From: SAR202 cluster bacterium bin90
GTDB lineage: Bacteria > Chloroflexota > Dehalococcoidia > Lucifugimonadales > JADFKI01
Assembly (NCBI GenBank): GCA_002238855.1
Contig: MPND01000002.1
Coordinates: 1 to 64,000, forward strand
Direction of reading: 5' to 3'
DNA length: 64,000 nucleotides
Shown one piece after another: positions 33,135 to 42,443 of this stretch. Position numbers and translations under genes: made by a program. Below the pieces are notes generated by a model, which worked only from the letters and a program-made list of their open reading frames with translations, was not told the DNA's origin and did not search any database. Numbering within the stretch: position 1 is the stretch's first letter; each line of letters starts with the position of its first letter.

Positions 33135-34781
33135 CTAGAATGCTCGTCTGTGGGAGAAGGCGCGCTCTTCGTTGGTGATGAACTCCAGCAGCGCCGTCTC
33201 ACCGTTCTCGGTTGCTGCCTTGGCACGCAGGATTGCTGCCGCGACATCATTCGGGTCTTCGACCCGCTCCGCCCAGCCGCCCATGTCGCGTCCTAGGTCT
33301 GCGTAGTGCCCGCCGAGATCGCGAGTGCCGTACAGGTTGTGCGAAAGCTCCATAGCGTCCGTTTCAATTGCCATGGTGGAGTTATTGAAGACCACCGTGA
33401 GTATCGGAATGTTGCTGCGAACCGCGGTCTCGAAGTCCAGGCCGGTCATTCCGAACGCGGCGTCTCCCATAAAGTTCACCACGAACTTGTCAGGTGCCGC
33501 CACCTTTGCGCCGATGTTCAGTCCCAACCCTGTACCAAGTCCGTGAGACTTGCCCCAGCCGAGATAGGTGCGGGGCCCACCGGCCTGATAGAACGGCATA
33601 ATCTGGTCGCGTGGGCTGCCCGAGTCATGCGTCACGATGGCGTTGTCGGAGTCGACGTTCTGCATGAATTCCCATATAACACGATACGGTGTTATGGGAT
33701 TCTGATTCGAGGTCAGTGTGGGCATCCACTCGTCGAGCCACTCCTGACGCACGGATGCGATTTCCTCAGCAACCGAGCCCTCGGTGCGCTGTCCGCCGCC
33801 CAGTATGTCCTTGCAGGCGTCAATGAACTGGCGCAGCACGAGCTTTGCGTCGCCTAAGATGGGATGGTCGATTGAGTAGTTCTTGTCGATATCGATTGGA
33901 TCGTTGGTTGCATGGATGAGTGTTTTGCCGCTCGGCACATTCATCGTCATGCCGTGCTGCGTGAAACTGGTGCCTATGCCGAATAAAACATCCGCTCTGC
34001 TAACAAAGTGGTAGACCGGTCGGCTCATCACGCCCGAACCGCTCCCGAGTGCTAGCGAGTGTTTTTCCGGGAACGCACTCTTCCCCGCCATCGAGGTCAT
34101 CACGGGGATTTGGGTGAGTTCAGCGAACTCAATGAGCTCTTCAGTGGCATCTGCGTACATCACGCCCTGCCCTGCATGAATGACCGGGTTGTCCGCGTTC
34201 AGCAACGCTTCGGCGGCGGCCTGAATGTCGGCGGGATTACCCGCTGCTGCAGCCGGCTTGATCGGACGGTAGCCGTCCACGATGTTGTCCGGTACTTCGG
34301 CGGTCGCCACATCAGCCGGAATCTCGACCATCACGGGACCGGGCCTGCCTCGCTTGAGTGCAGCGAATGCACGACGCATCGTATCCACTACGCGCTCAGG
34401 CACAGTGATCTGCTCAATCTGCTTGGTAACCGAAGCGTAGCTCTCAAGCGAACTGTAATGGGGAAATATGCCGGCGCGCTCCCTGGGATGACCGAGCGGT
34501 AGCAAAAGCATCGGGACGGCGTCCGAGAATGCCGTCGCTACGCCTGCGTAGGCGTTTTCCGCGCCGGGTCCGTACTGCATGGCGAACACACCGGGCGGCC
34601 TACCGTTGGTTACGCGTGCGTACCCGTCGCCGATGCCGACGCCGACGCGCTCTTGCCGGCAGATTATCGGCCGTATTCCCGCGTCCGCCGCCGCCTCAAT
34701 GACGGGCGTGGTGGGAAACGCGCTGAGGTATTCGATATTCTCCTGCTTCAGTATCTGAGCTATGGCGTCGATTGTTCGCAT
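33135..34781 (-). CDS. thiamine pyrophosphate-dependent enzyme (acetolactate synthase-like)
   Basis: 548 residues in three ThDP domains. The pyrimidine-binding domain has ICRQERVGVGIGDGYARVT with the catalytic Glu at ~43. A central domain follows (NPVIHAGQGVMYADATEELIE). The PP-binding motif is GDAAFGMTGLDFETAVRSNIPILTVVFNN, close to the GDG...NN consensus. It is related to acetolactate synthases and other ThDP decarboxylases; QxxER versus HEQ at the Glu loop separates it from the 61997 paralog. The exact reaction is unknown. The ATG follows AAAAAAGGAAGAATC. A 14-bp palindrome lies 28 bases upstream. Confidence 0.88.
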   Translation of the reverse strand: MRTIDAIAQILKQENIEYLSAFPTTPVIEAAADAGIRPIICRQERVGVGIGDGYARVTNGRPPGVFAMQYGPGAENAYAGVATAFSDAVPMLLLPLGHPRERAGIFPHYSSLESYASVTKQIEQITVPERVVDTMRRAFAALKRGRPGPVMVEIPADVATAEVPDNIVDGYRPIKPAAAAGNPADIQAAAEALLNADNPVIHAGQGVMYADATEELIEFAELTQIPVMTSMAGKSAFPEKHSLALGSGSGVMSRPVYHFVSRADVLFGIGTSFTQHGMTMNVPSGKTLIHATNDPIDIDKNYSIDHPILGDAKLVLRQFIDACKDILGGGQRTEGSVAEEIASVRQEWLDEWMPTLTSNQNPITPYRVIWEFMQNVDSDNAIVTHDSGSPRDQIMPFYQAGGPRTYLGWGKSHGLGTGLGLNIGAKVAAPDKFVVNFMGDAAFGMTGLDFETAVRSNIPILTVVFNNSTMAIETDAMELSHNLYGTRDLGGHYADLGRDMGGWAERVEDPNDVAAAILRAKAATENGETALLEFITNEERAFSHRRAF

Positions 34782-34808
34782 GATTCTTCCTTTTTTCTTG
34801 ATAGTTGA

Positions 34809-34822
34809 TTGTCAATTGACAA
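34809..34822. promoter_or_regulatory. 14-bp palindrome in divergent intergenic region
   Basis: TTGTCAATTGACAA is its own reverse complement. It lies between the ThDP gene start (34781, minus) and the 34911 gene. TTGTCA with a 16-base spacer to TATACT (34831-34836) also makes a plausible plus-strand promoter, so the palindrome could be an operator. Confidence 0.4.
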
Positions 34823-34910
34823 GATTGTACTATACTCGGTCGGTCATCAATGCGTACCGGCAAGCTTTATCAAGCCCTTCACTCAGTCTAGTTTTCAATA
34901 GGATTAATCG

Positions 34911-35564
34911 GTGCAATCATCTCTCTGCTCGAACTGCGGCCATAGCCTCCAAATTGCAAGCAACTACTGCAACAGATGCGGCCTGGAAGTAGCCAAGCCT
35001 ATGCAGTGCCTGCTACAGGTGCCAAGAGTTGTGATTTTGACCTTACTGTCCGGAGGACTGTATATATTCTGGTGGTTTTACATCACTTGGAAGCACTACC
35101 GAGACCATACGGGCGAAAAAGCGTATCCCGTATGGCATGCATTGGCCGCGATAGTTCCGTTTTATAATCTGTTCAGAGTACACGCCCATATACGAACATA
35201 TTCAGAACTCATGGACAAGCATCACCTACCTAATTCGCTAAATCCGTTCAAATCAGCAGTTGTTTTTGGCATATCAACTTTCTTAGCGAATATAGGACTG
35301 AGGCAGTCAATCTTTGGCGAGGTCTCACAGAATTCAGCGATAGTCATCCTCGGCGGCCTGATTGTCTCTATGATGCTCGTTTTGTGGTTGTTAGCGTCAG
35401 TCCAAAGCAACCTCAATAGATATTGGCAATCTGTGTTATTCGAGAAATCTCCATCTTACGCGCGAATAGGCATAGGCGAAGTGCTCATCACGCTAGGGGG
35501 AGTCTATAACTGGTACGACACTATCATGCTCGCACTCAGTGAGTCATATAGGGTAGACTGGTAG
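34911..35564 (+). CDS. zinc-ribbon membrane protein, DUF4234-like
   Basis: 217 residues. An N-terminal zinc ribbon (CSNCGHSLQIASNYCNRCG) precedes a membrane domain with three to four hydrophobic segments. LLSGGLYIFWWFYITWKHYRDH resembles DUF4234, and AFPF-like IVPFYNLFRVHAHI is shared by related transmembrane proteins. Composition is more A+T-rich than the neighbours, suggesting a different history. The start is GTG 34911; no strong ribosome site. Function unknown. Confidence 0.7.
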   Translation: MQSSLCSNCGHSLQIASNYCNRCGLEVAKPMQCLLQVPRVVILTLLSGGLYIFWWFYITWKHYRDHTGEKAYPVWHALAAIVPFYNLFRVHAHIRTYSELMDKHHLPNSLNPFKSAVVFGISTFLANIGLRQSIFGEVSQNSAIVILGGLIVSMMLVLWLLASVQSNLNRYWQSVLFEKSPSYARIGIGEVLITLGGVYNWYDTIMLALSESYRVDW

Positions 35565-35565
35565 C

Positions 35566-36579
35566 CTACTCCTCCGACACCTTTATGAGAAGTTTCCCGA
35601 AGTTTTCGCCGCGCATCATTCCTATGAATGCGGCGGGAGCGTTCTCAATGCCTTCAACCACGTCCTCTCTGTATTTCATCTTGCCTTCCTTGATCCAGCG
35701 GGCGATGCGCTGCCTTCCCTCTTCATGCCGGTTGGCGAACTGGAATACCAGGAAGCCCTCCATGCGCGCCTGGTGCGTGGTCAGGTTTCGGGTGTTCCGC
35801 GGGCCCATCTCGGGCTCGGCAAGGTTGTACTGCGAGATCTGACCGCATACCGAGATGCGGGCGAAATCGGCGAGGTTCTCCATGACGGCATCTGTCACAG
35901 GGCCGCCGACGTTGTCAAAGTAAACGTCGATCCCGAGCGGGCAGGCGGCGGCTATCGCTTCGGCGATGTTCTCAGTCTTGTAATTGATGCCGGCATCAAA
36001 TCCAAGCTCATCTACGATGAAATCTATCTTTTCCTGCGACCCGGCCGTTCCAACAACGTAGCAGCCCATTATCTTAGCAATCTGGCCAACGACCTGCCCC
36101 ACAGCACCTGATGCTGCCGAAACGAGGACGGTCTCCCCTGGCTTCGGCTCGCACACATCAAGAAAGCCGAAGTAGGCGGTCATGCCGGGCATTCCCAGGA
36201 TGCCGAGCGAAGTGGAGAGGGGGCCCAATGCAGGGTCAACACGGCGCAGGTCGCGTCCGTCCGAGACGGCATACTCCTGCCAACCCAACCTGCCCTCGAC
36301 AATCTCGCCCACGCTGAAGGCAGGAGTGCGAGATTCGATGATCCTCCCTACGGCACCCCCGACCATCACATCCCCCAGCTGAACCGAGGGAGCGTAGGAT
36401 GCAGCATCTCGCATTCTGCCGCGCATGTACGGGTCGAGCGAAAGCCAATGCGACTGGATGAGCACCTCGCCTTCGCGGGGCTGCGGGATCGGTTCTTCAA
36501 TAAGCTCGAAGTCCGATGGCTTGGGATAGCCGTCTGGCCTCGATTTCAGGGTTATCTTCCGGTTAGATTCGCTGACCAT
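35566..36579 (-). CDS. NADP-dependent oxidoreductase (zinc-independent MDR family)
   Basis: 337 residues resembling leukotriene B4 12-hydroxydehydrogenase/quinone-oxidoreductase-like enzymes. SLDPYMRGRMRDA near residue 50 and GLGMPG-like ILGMPGMTAYFGFLDVCEPKPGETVLVSAASGAVGQVVGQIAK hold the fold and the NADP-binding loop. No zinc ligands are seen. It reduces alpha,beta-unsaturated carbonyls in known relatives. ATG 36579 follows AGAGGTG; the track start adds three residues. Confidence 0.9.
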   Translation of the reverse strand: MVSESNRKITLKSRPDGYPKPSDFELIEEPIPQPREGEVLIQSHWLSLDPYMRGRMRDAASYAPSVQLGDVMVGGAVGRIIESRTPAFSVGEIVEGRLGWQEYAVSDGRDLRRVDPALGPLSTSLGILGMPGMTAYFGFLDVCEPKPGETVLVSAASGAVGQVVGQIAKIMGCYVVGTAGSQEKIDFIVDELGFDAGINYKTENIAEAIAAACPLGIDVYFDNVGGPVTDAVMENLADFARISVCGQISQYNLAEPEMGPRNTRNLTTHQARMEGFLVFQFANRHEEGRQRIARWIKEGKMKYREDVVEGIENAPAAFIGMMRGENFGKLLIKVSEE

Positions 36580-36590
36580 TGATTTCACCT

Positions 36591-37730
36591 CTAGTGTCCT
36601 GTTTCTTTGTTGTCTTCATTTGAGTCATAAAGTTCCCGTTCGATGCGGCGTCGGATGCGTCCGAACCAGTGTCGTATCAGTGTATTCGAGCGGCCGCACA
36701 GAAGCGACAGCGCAATTATGCCATATACGGATGACCTCGGTATTTTGATCCGAATGTCAGCATTGAGCCATTCCGCACTGCGAGAAAGCCTGAGAAGAGT
36801 TTCCAGCCCAATAATTGCAGGCCAGAATGCTGCCAGGCGAAGGCGCAGGTTGCGGCGCGGGATAGCCAAGATATACCTTTCCGCCGCGCTGTAATGGTCG
36901 AGGGTCAGGCGAATGCCCCATGACAGAACCGGTCTGGCACTGTCAATGCTCGTGGCGTCAAGCAGGTCTCTTGGTAGAAGCCCAGCCCTATCCAGTATAG
37001 TCTGCGGCAGGTAACAGCGGCCCATCTGAAGGTCTTTTGGCAGGTCGCGCAGGATGTTGGTCATCTGGAGCGCAAGACCAAAGCGCACTCCCAGCGATCG
37101 CATTTCCTGCTCGTCCCAGTGCGCCACAGAATCCGCATGCAGGACGGACATTGATGTCCAGAACTCCCCCACGCAGCCTGCAACAAGGTAGCAGTACTCT
37201 TCCATCTGCTCGGGAGTCTGCAACGCGGTCGGGTTTTCGGAGTCCCACTGAGAGAATGTTGCCAGATCGAAGTGCATGCCACTTGTGAGCGTATCCACGA
37301 CCGAACGAGTTAGTTCAGCGTCGGCGCCATCAAGGGCATTCAGCAGCGCAAGTAGCTCGGGAAGTGAGTCAAGAAGTTCACTCTCACCATCAGTGGGCTG
37401 CAGGTCCGCCAGCTCAGCCGACAACTGTTCAGCTCCCGCACTTACTTCGCCCGCGACCATCTGCCTGAACGCCAGCAGCTGCGTCCTACGATGCTCGGCC
37501 GTAAGAGTGGGCGTGTCAGCAATGGTATCGGCTGCACGAGCAAGCAGATAAGCAATCCCGACAGGCTCGCGCATCTCGGAGGGCAGGACACGCACAGACA
37601 GGTAAAATGCCCTGGACACGTTTTTCAGCAGCGTGGTGAGAAGGCGGCGACGTACTTGCGGCGAAATTAAGGGGTAATCCTCCAGCGATCCAGCCGACAC
37701 ACCAGACCTCACTTCTCGACTGATTTCCAC
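36591..37730 (-). CDS. squalene/phytoene synthase family protein
   Basis: 379 residues. Two aspartate-rich motifs for prenyl diphosphate binding are present: LARAADTIADTP and NILRDLPKDLQMGRCYLP. NVSRAFYLSVRVLPSEMREPVGIAYLLAR is close to squalene synthase-type enzymes. Head-to-head condensation of two farnesyl or geranylgeranyl diphosphates is expected; sequence alone does not fix squalene versus phytoene. A C-terminal hydrophobic stretch (YGIIALSLLCG) may anchor it. The start is GTG. The DinB-like gene precedes it by 11 bases on the same strand. Confidence 0.88.
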   Translation of the reverse strand: MEISREVRSGVSAGSLEDYPLISPQVRRRLLTTLLKNVSRAFYLSVRVLPSEMREPVGIAYLLARAADTIADTPTLTAEHRRTQLLAFRQMVAGEVSAGAEQLSAELADLQPTDGESELLDSLPELLALLNALDGADAELTRSVVDTLTSGMHFDLATFSQWDSENPTALQTPEQMEEYCYLVAGCVGEFWTSMSVLHADSVAHWDEQEMRSLGVRFGLALQMTNILRDLPKDLQMGRCYLPQTILDRAGLLPRDLLDATSIDSARPVLSWGIRLTLDHYSAAERYILAIPRRNLRLRLAAFWPAIIGLETLLRLSRSAEWLNADIRIKIPRSSVYGIIALSLLCGRSNTLIRHWFGRIRRRIERELYDSNEDNKETGH

Positions 37731-37741
37731 TTGGACATCGC

Positions 37742-38287
37742 CTAATTGCCGAACCCACGTTTCAGTCCGCGGATGAACGAAACCTGCCCAAGGTGCTGAT
37801 CTACTTCGCCCACGAGTTGACGGAATATTGCGCCCACGCTTCGTCCACTGAAATAGCGCACCGATGCTGGATTCTCAGGGAACGGGCTTCGATCCTCCGG
37901 CACGACATCGAAGTCGTCGTCGTTCAGGGTCCGAATGTAAGGAAGTGTCTCCTCCCGCACGGCATCGAAGTATTCCTTGAGCTGCTCCTTAGTTATGGGA
38001 GGGAGTGCCGACACCTGTTCAAGCGTGTAATTTACGCCGTGATCACCCTCTGGGATTCCGGTCTTCGCACTCCATCCGTCCCGCTGCCAGACTTCATCCG
38101 CGCCGCGCGCGAATACGTTAATGAGCCTGTCCTCCACGCGTGCTGTGTGCCAGATGATGAAGGCAATCGAGTTTGATTCCTCGTCCGGGCGCCAGTGCAT
38201 CTCCTCTTCCGACAGCGGTGCTGTTGCCGCATAGACGCGCCTGCGGTAGTCCTCCAGGCACTCTTCAATGAATTCGTTGAGCTTCAT
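37742..38287 (-). CDS. DinB-family protein
   Basis: 181 residues of the DinB/YfiT four-helix bundle. EEEMHWRPDEESNSIAFIIWHTARVEDRLINV holds the first His of the metal site, and GEVDQHLGQVSFIRG the C-terminal His. Members bind a divalent metal and include thiol-dependent transferases. The ATG follows GAGGATAAGAC. Probably cotranscribed with the squalene/phytoene synthase gene. Confidence 0.85.
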   Translation of the reverse strand: MKLNEFIEECLEDYRRRVYAATAPLSEEEMHWRPDEESNSIAFIIWHTARVEDRLINVFARGADEVWQRDGWSAKTGIPEGDHGVNYTLEQVSALPPITKEQLKEYFDAVREETLPYIRTLNDDDFDVVPEDRSPFPENPASVRYFSGRSVGAIFRQLVGEVDQHLGQVSFIRGLKRGFGN

Positions 38288-38435
38288 GTCTTATCCTCAC
38301 ATTCAAAGGTGTTTAGACGGCATTATCGCATGCCCCTATTCATCTTAGTAAGTGCGACGCTTTTGAGATTTGACGATAGGTCATCTGGCGCATAAACTCT
38401 GTGCTCAGAAAGTAACTTGATCTTGGAGAAGATTC

Positions 38436-38858
38436 TTGACAGTCAGCCGCGCCCCTCTGCCCCAGCCGACACCTGAAAGCAAGCCGTTCTTCGATGCCCT
38501 CAATGAGCGCAGGCTGCTGATACAGCGATGCGAAGATTGCGGACATGCCTACTACTACCCCCGTCTATTCTGCCCTGCCTGCCTTTCTGGCAGAGTGGAA
38601 TGGGAGCAGGCAAGTGGAAGAGGTAAGCTGTACTCATTTGTGATCAACCAGCGTGCCGCCCCAGGATTCGTTGCGCCGTATATCATCGCCGTCGTCGAGT
38701 TGGATGAAGGCCCGAGAATGATGACGAATCTGATTGGTGTTGAGCCCGACCCTGAACTCGTGCGGTGCGAGATGCCCGTTGAGATTGTGTTCGATGACGT
38801 GGATGACGACTTCACCCTGCCGCGCTTTCGTCCGATTGAAGTTTCACATGATTCGTAG
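38436..38858 (+). CDS. DUF35 OB-fold/zinc-ribbon acyl-CoA-associated protein
   Basis: 140 residues. A rubredoxin-like zinc ribbon (CEDCGHAYYYPRLFCPACLSG) is followed by an OB fold (GRGKLYSFVINQR, PYIIAVVELDEGPRMMTNLI). DUF35 proteins act as partners of thiolases and related enzymes, holding CoA substrates. The thiolase gene starts 12 bases later. TTG start at 38436 is supported by GGAGAAGATTC. Confidence 0.9.
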   Translation: MTVSRAPLPQPTPESKPFFDALNERRLLIQRCEDCGHAYYYPRLFCPACLSGRVEWEQASGRGKLYSFVINQRAAPGFVAPYIIAVVELDEGPRMMTNLIGVEPDPELVRCEMPVEIVFDDVDDDFTLPRFRPIEVSHDS

Positions 38859-38870
38859 GATGAACGGCGT

Positions 38871-40037
38871 ATGGTAAGGGACATAAGAGAACTGCGCGGC
38901 AAGGCGGCACTCGTCGGAGCGAGCGAGTCCGACGAAATCGGCGTACTGCCGGACAAGTCAGCACTCACATTGCACGCCGAAGCCGCGCGGAATGCACTAA
39001 ATGACGCTGGGCTTAGTGTTGCGGATGTGGACGGGCTGTTCACGGCAGGTGTTACCAGTGTTCAGCTTGGCGAGTATCTCGGCATAGTGCCAAGGTACAG
39101 CGACGGCACGAATGTTGGCGGCTGCTCGTTCATCATGCATGTGGAGCACGCGATGCTGGCGATCAGCGCGGGCATCATCGAGGTTGCGCTGATTACTCAC
39201 GGCGAAAGTGGAAGATCCCGAGTTGGAATGGGAAGCGGCGGCATTGCGCCGGATTCGCCGCAGGGTCAATTTGAAGCGCCCTATGGCACAATGGGGCCGA
39301 CAACTCTGTTTTCACTGCCAGCCACACGCCACATGCACGAGTATGGCACTACGAGGGAGCAGATGGCAGAGGTCGCGGTGTCAAATCGCAAATGGGCAGC
39401 GATGCACCCGATGGCGATGATGAAAGAACCAATCACGGTTGACGATGTGATGAATTCGCGCCCGATCTGCTGGCCCTACTCTCTGTTCATGTGTTGCCTT
39501 GTCACCGATGCCGGCGGCGCAATCGTACTGACAAGTGCGGAAAGGGCGAAGTCTTTGAAAAGGCCGCCAGTTTACATTCTCGGCACTGGTGAGGCCACCG
39601 AACACAATATGGTCAGCATGATGGCAGACATGACGACATCGAAGGCGGCGAAGGTGTCAGGCAAGGCGGCGTTCGAGATGGCCGGCGTATCACATTCTGA
39701 CATTGATGTCGCAGAGTTATACGACGCATTCGCATTCACGCCGATGCTGGCGCTAGAGGACCTCGGCTTCGTCAAACCCGGTGAGAGCGGACCCTTCATG
39801 CAGGAAGGCCAGACCGGGCCAGGGGGAAATTTCCCGATGAACACAAACGGCGGTGGGCTTTCCTACACGCACTCCGGCATGTACGGCATTTTCACCCTCA
39901 TCGAGTTAACTCGGCAATTGCGGGGCGAGGCAGGCGAGCGTCAGGTCAAGGGCGCAGAGATCGGAATCGCGCACGGCCCCGGCGGCATGTTCGCTGCGGC
40001 GAGCACGCTCATCGCGGGCAACGCGAATACAGTATAG
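38871..40037 (+). CDS. thiolase (acetyl-CoA acetyltransferase-like, SCP-x type)
   Basis: 388 residues of the lipid-transfer/SCP-x thiolase group. The nucleophilic Cys is likely in NVGGCSFIMHVEHA (about residue 84). DVAELYDAFAFTPMLALEDLGF and the NTNGGGLSYTHSGMYG region near the C-terminus match the family. It works with the DUF35 partner just upstream, as in archaeal and bacterial pairs that form or cleave C-C bonds in acyl-CoAs. Substrate unknown. Confidence 0.9.
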   Translation: MVRDIRELRGKAALVGASESDEIGVLPDKSALTLHAEAARNALNDAGLSVADVDGLFTAGVTSVQLGEYLGIVPRYSDGTNVGGCSFIMHVEHAMLAISAGIIEVALITHGESGRSRVGMGSGGIAPDSPQGQFEAPYGTMGPTTLFSLPATRHMHEYGTTREQMAEVAVSNRKWAAMHPMAMMKEPITVDDVMNSRPICWPYSLFMCCLVTDAGGAIVLTSAERAKSLKRPPVYILGTGEATEHNMVSMMADMTTSKAAKVSGKAAFEMAGVSHSDIDVAELYDAFAFTPMLALEDLGFVKPGESGPFMQEGQTGPGGNFPMNTNGGGLSYTHSGMYGIFTLIELTRQLRGEAGERQVKGAEIGIAHGPGGMFAAASTLIAGNANTV

Positions 40038-40073
40038 AAGATCAGCTTCAAGGCCTTTAACCGCAGCGAGATT

Positions 40074-40376
40074 ATGGCGATAGACAAGATCACCGTCGAT
40101 GTCAAGATTGAGGGCGAAGCCCGCGCAACAGAGATTCTAGCCGACTTGCGCAGCGTCGCGGAGACACTGTTCTACCCGATGAAGTTGGTAGGGTTCTGGG
40201 ACTATCAGGCAGATATGCACCTTTGCCCGCAGGAAGAACGCAGGCAGACGTGTCCCCACAAGCTGCCGCCAGATCATGCGGAGCATGTCGAGTACGTGAG
40301 CACGCTGCAGCGGGAACGCAGGGCAAGCATCGAGTTGAGCTTCCCTCACGCCGGTATCACGATATTCTTGAGTTAG
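40074..40376 (+). CDS. small hypothetical protein in acyl-CoA cluster
   Basis: 100 residues, family not recognised. A segment with two Cys (LCPQEERRQTCPHKLP) suggests metal binding or a disulfide. It sits between the thiolase and the AMP-dependent ligase on the same strand, so a role in the same pathway is inferred from position only. The ATG lacks a strong ribosome site. Confidence 0.55.
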   Translation: MAIDKITVDVKIEGEARATEILADLRSVAETLFYPMKLVGFWDYQADMHLCPQEERRQTCPHKLPPDHAEHVEYVSTLQRERRASIELSFPHAGITIFLS

Positions 40377-40439
40377 CGTGCTGAACAGCCTTGGCATTGA
40401 CCGGCGTCGAACGCCACGGCAGACGATAGGAGGCAATTT

Positions 40440-42020
40440 ATGACCAGTACCACAACCGTCCGTCCATCGCTTGCGCCCTACCCTACATATCCGCTTCAGC
40501 ATGTATTGAGCACCACCGCCAGAAGGCTGCCGCAGAAGACCGCGATCATTGACGGAGAGCATGTGTACTCCTACCAGCAGCTCGATATGTACAGCAGCAG
40601 ATTCGCTGCGGCGCTTGCCAGGCTGGGTGTTGAGAAGGGTGACCGTGTTGGGCTACTCGCGCCCAATTGCGTCGAGTTCGAGATTGCCTTCTTTGGCGTA
40701 ATCAAGGTCGGCGCTGTCGTAACGACCATTAACTCCGGCTATCGTGAGCGCGAAATTGCCCATCAGCTTGACAACAGCGGCGCGGAGGTGCTGGTCGTCC
40801 AAGAATCGCTCTTGCAGATGGCGGAGTCAGCGCGGGATGGCGCGCCTGCCGTGAAGCGTCTGATAGTGATCGAACCGACTTCGCGCGAATCAGACTCGTT
40901 CTGGGGCCTTATAGAGCGATCGCCTGCCACACCTCCACCTGTTGAGATTGACGCCAAGGAGGACCTTGCAGCGCTGCCCTACTCCAGCGGCACTACGGGC
41001 CTTTCAAAAGGCGTAATGCTGACCCACTTCAACATGACTGCGAATCTTCTCCAGTTCATGGAACGCCCCGGTGAAGCGCTGCAACAAGTCGAGGACGATG
41101 TGCTGCTCGTTCACCTGCCGCTCTTCCACATCTATGGCATGCAGGTGCTGATGAACGCCGTGATCGCTTCTGGTGGCACGCAGGTCATGATGGGACGCTT
41201 CGACATGGGCGAAATGCTGAGCCTGATGTCGATACACAGAGTTACACATCTGTATACCGTGCCACCCGTTGGCATCGGACTGTCGATGCTGCCGGATCTT
41301 GATGACTACGATATGTCCGCAATGAAGGCAGCATGCCTCGCGGCGGCTCCCGCATCTGAAGAACTGCAAATGCGACTGCAGGATGTCATGGGCTCCCCGG
41401 TGTTTCAGGCTTACGGCATGACTGAGCTATCGCCTGTATCCAATGTGGATTACATCGAGCCGCACAGGATGACGCCCGGCTCCGTTGGTCCCCCGACTGC
41501 GGACACCGAAGAACGAGTCGTTGACCTGGAGACGGCGACGAGGGATGTCCCCAACGGCGAGGTTGGCGAGCTTCTTGTGCGCGGTCCGCAGGTCATGAAG
41601 GGCTACTACAACAACGAAGAGGCAACACGGGAGACGATAAGCGAGGACGGCTGGCTGCACACGGGGGACATCGTGCGCATGAACGATGATAGCTGCGTCT
41701 GGATTCTCGACCGGAAGAAGGAACTCATAAAGTACAAGGCATTTCAGGTGCCGCCCGCAGAACTTGAAGGATTGCTGCTGGAGCATCCGGGCATCGCAGA
41801 CGCTGCGGTCGTTCCCAAGCAGGATGTTGAGGCAGGTGAGGTGCCAAAGGCATTCGTGGTTGCCAGGCAAGGTGTTGAATTATCCGGTGAAGAAGTGATG
41901 AATTTCGTGGCTTCCAGGGTAGCCACCTTCAAACGTGTGCGAGAGGTTGAGTTCATTGACGCCATACCGAAGAATCCCTCGGGCAAGATATTGCGCCGCA
42001 TGCTGACCGACCAAGCGTAG
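40440..42020 (+). CDS. AMP-dependent acyl-CoA synthetase/ligase
   Basis: 526-residue adenylate-forming enzyme. The P-loop-like YSSGTTGLSKGVMLTH is at ~181, QAYGMTELSPV at ~320, and DGWLHTGDI at ~403. NPSGKILRRML near the C-terminus holds the catalytic Lys. It activates a carboxylic acid to acyl-AMP and then acyl-CoA, resembling 4-coumarate:CoA ligase-type enzymes. The ATG follows GATAGGAGGCAATTT. It can feed acyl-CoA to the thiolase/DUF35 pair upstream. Confidence 0.93.
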   Translation: MTSTTTVRPSLAPYPTYPLQHVLSTTARRLPQKTAIIDGEHVYSYQQLDMYSSRFAAALARLGVEKGDRVGLLAPNCVEFEIAFFGVIKVGAVVTTINSGYREREIAHQLDNSGAEVLVVQESLLQMAESARDGAPAVKRLIVIEPTSRESDSFWGLIERSPATPPPVEIDAKEDLAALPYSSGTTGLSKGVMLTHFNMTANLLQFMERPGEALQQVEDDVLLVHLPLFHIYGMQVLMNAVIASGGTQVMMGRFDMGEMLSLMSIHRVTHLYTVPPVGIGLSMLPDLDDYDMSAMKAACLAAAPASEELQMRLQDVMGSPVFQAYGMTELSPVSNVDYIEPHRMTPGSVGPPTADTEERVVDLETATRDVPNGEVGELLVRGPQVMKGYYNNEEATRETISEDGWLHTGDIVRMNDDSCVWILDRKKELIKYKAFQVPPAELEGLLLEHPGIADAAVVPKQDVEAGEVPKAFVVARQGVELSGEEVMNFVASRVATFKRVREVEFIDAIPKNPSGKILRRMLTDQA

Positions 42021-42169
42021 AGATCAAAGGCCGGCGCGAAAACGGTTTTTTTGCATGGCGCTGCTCATAGGCACTATCATGTGTCAGTAATAGCCTGAAT
42101 GGGATTTCCGCAACTTGGCGAAGCCATCATTGCAGGCAAAGGTAGAGAAAACACAGCAAGGAGAAAACA

Positions 42170-42397
42170 TTGGCTGACAAAGTTCTGGTTTACTCGACGA
42201 TCGGATGTGGCTACACCGACATAGTGAAGGCTGAGTTGGACAAGGAAGGCCGCGCATACGAGGAAGTCAATCTCTCGCTTCACCCGGACCGCTGGCCCGA
42301 GATTCTTCCCCATACTGACGGAGTCCGACTTACTCCAGTGGTCATTGACGGCGAAGAAGTTACGGTTGGCGTCAATGGCATTGGCTGCGTCTCTTAG
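42170..42397 (+). CDS. glutaredoxin-like protein ending CxxStop (Uxx-star-like), copy 1
   Basis: 75 residues with a glutaredoxin fold: VLVYSTIGCGYTDIVKAELDKEG, then VRLTPVVIDG with the cis-Pro. The active site is CGYT, with no second Cys. The end, GIGCVS then stop, places a Cys three residues before the stop, as in the Uxx-star glutaredoxin-like (seleno)protein family, where Sec can take that place (recalled, not searched). TTG 42170 follows CAAGGAGAAAACA. Paralog of the next gene. Confidence 0.75.
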   Translation: MADKVLVYSTIGCGYTDIVKAELDKEGRAYEEVNLSLHPDRWPEILPHTDGVRLTPVVIDGEEVTVGVNGIGCVS

Positions 42398-42443
42398 TGG
42401 GGTTCAACCCACGGCACAGCAGGGATTGAATGGAGGGCGGACT

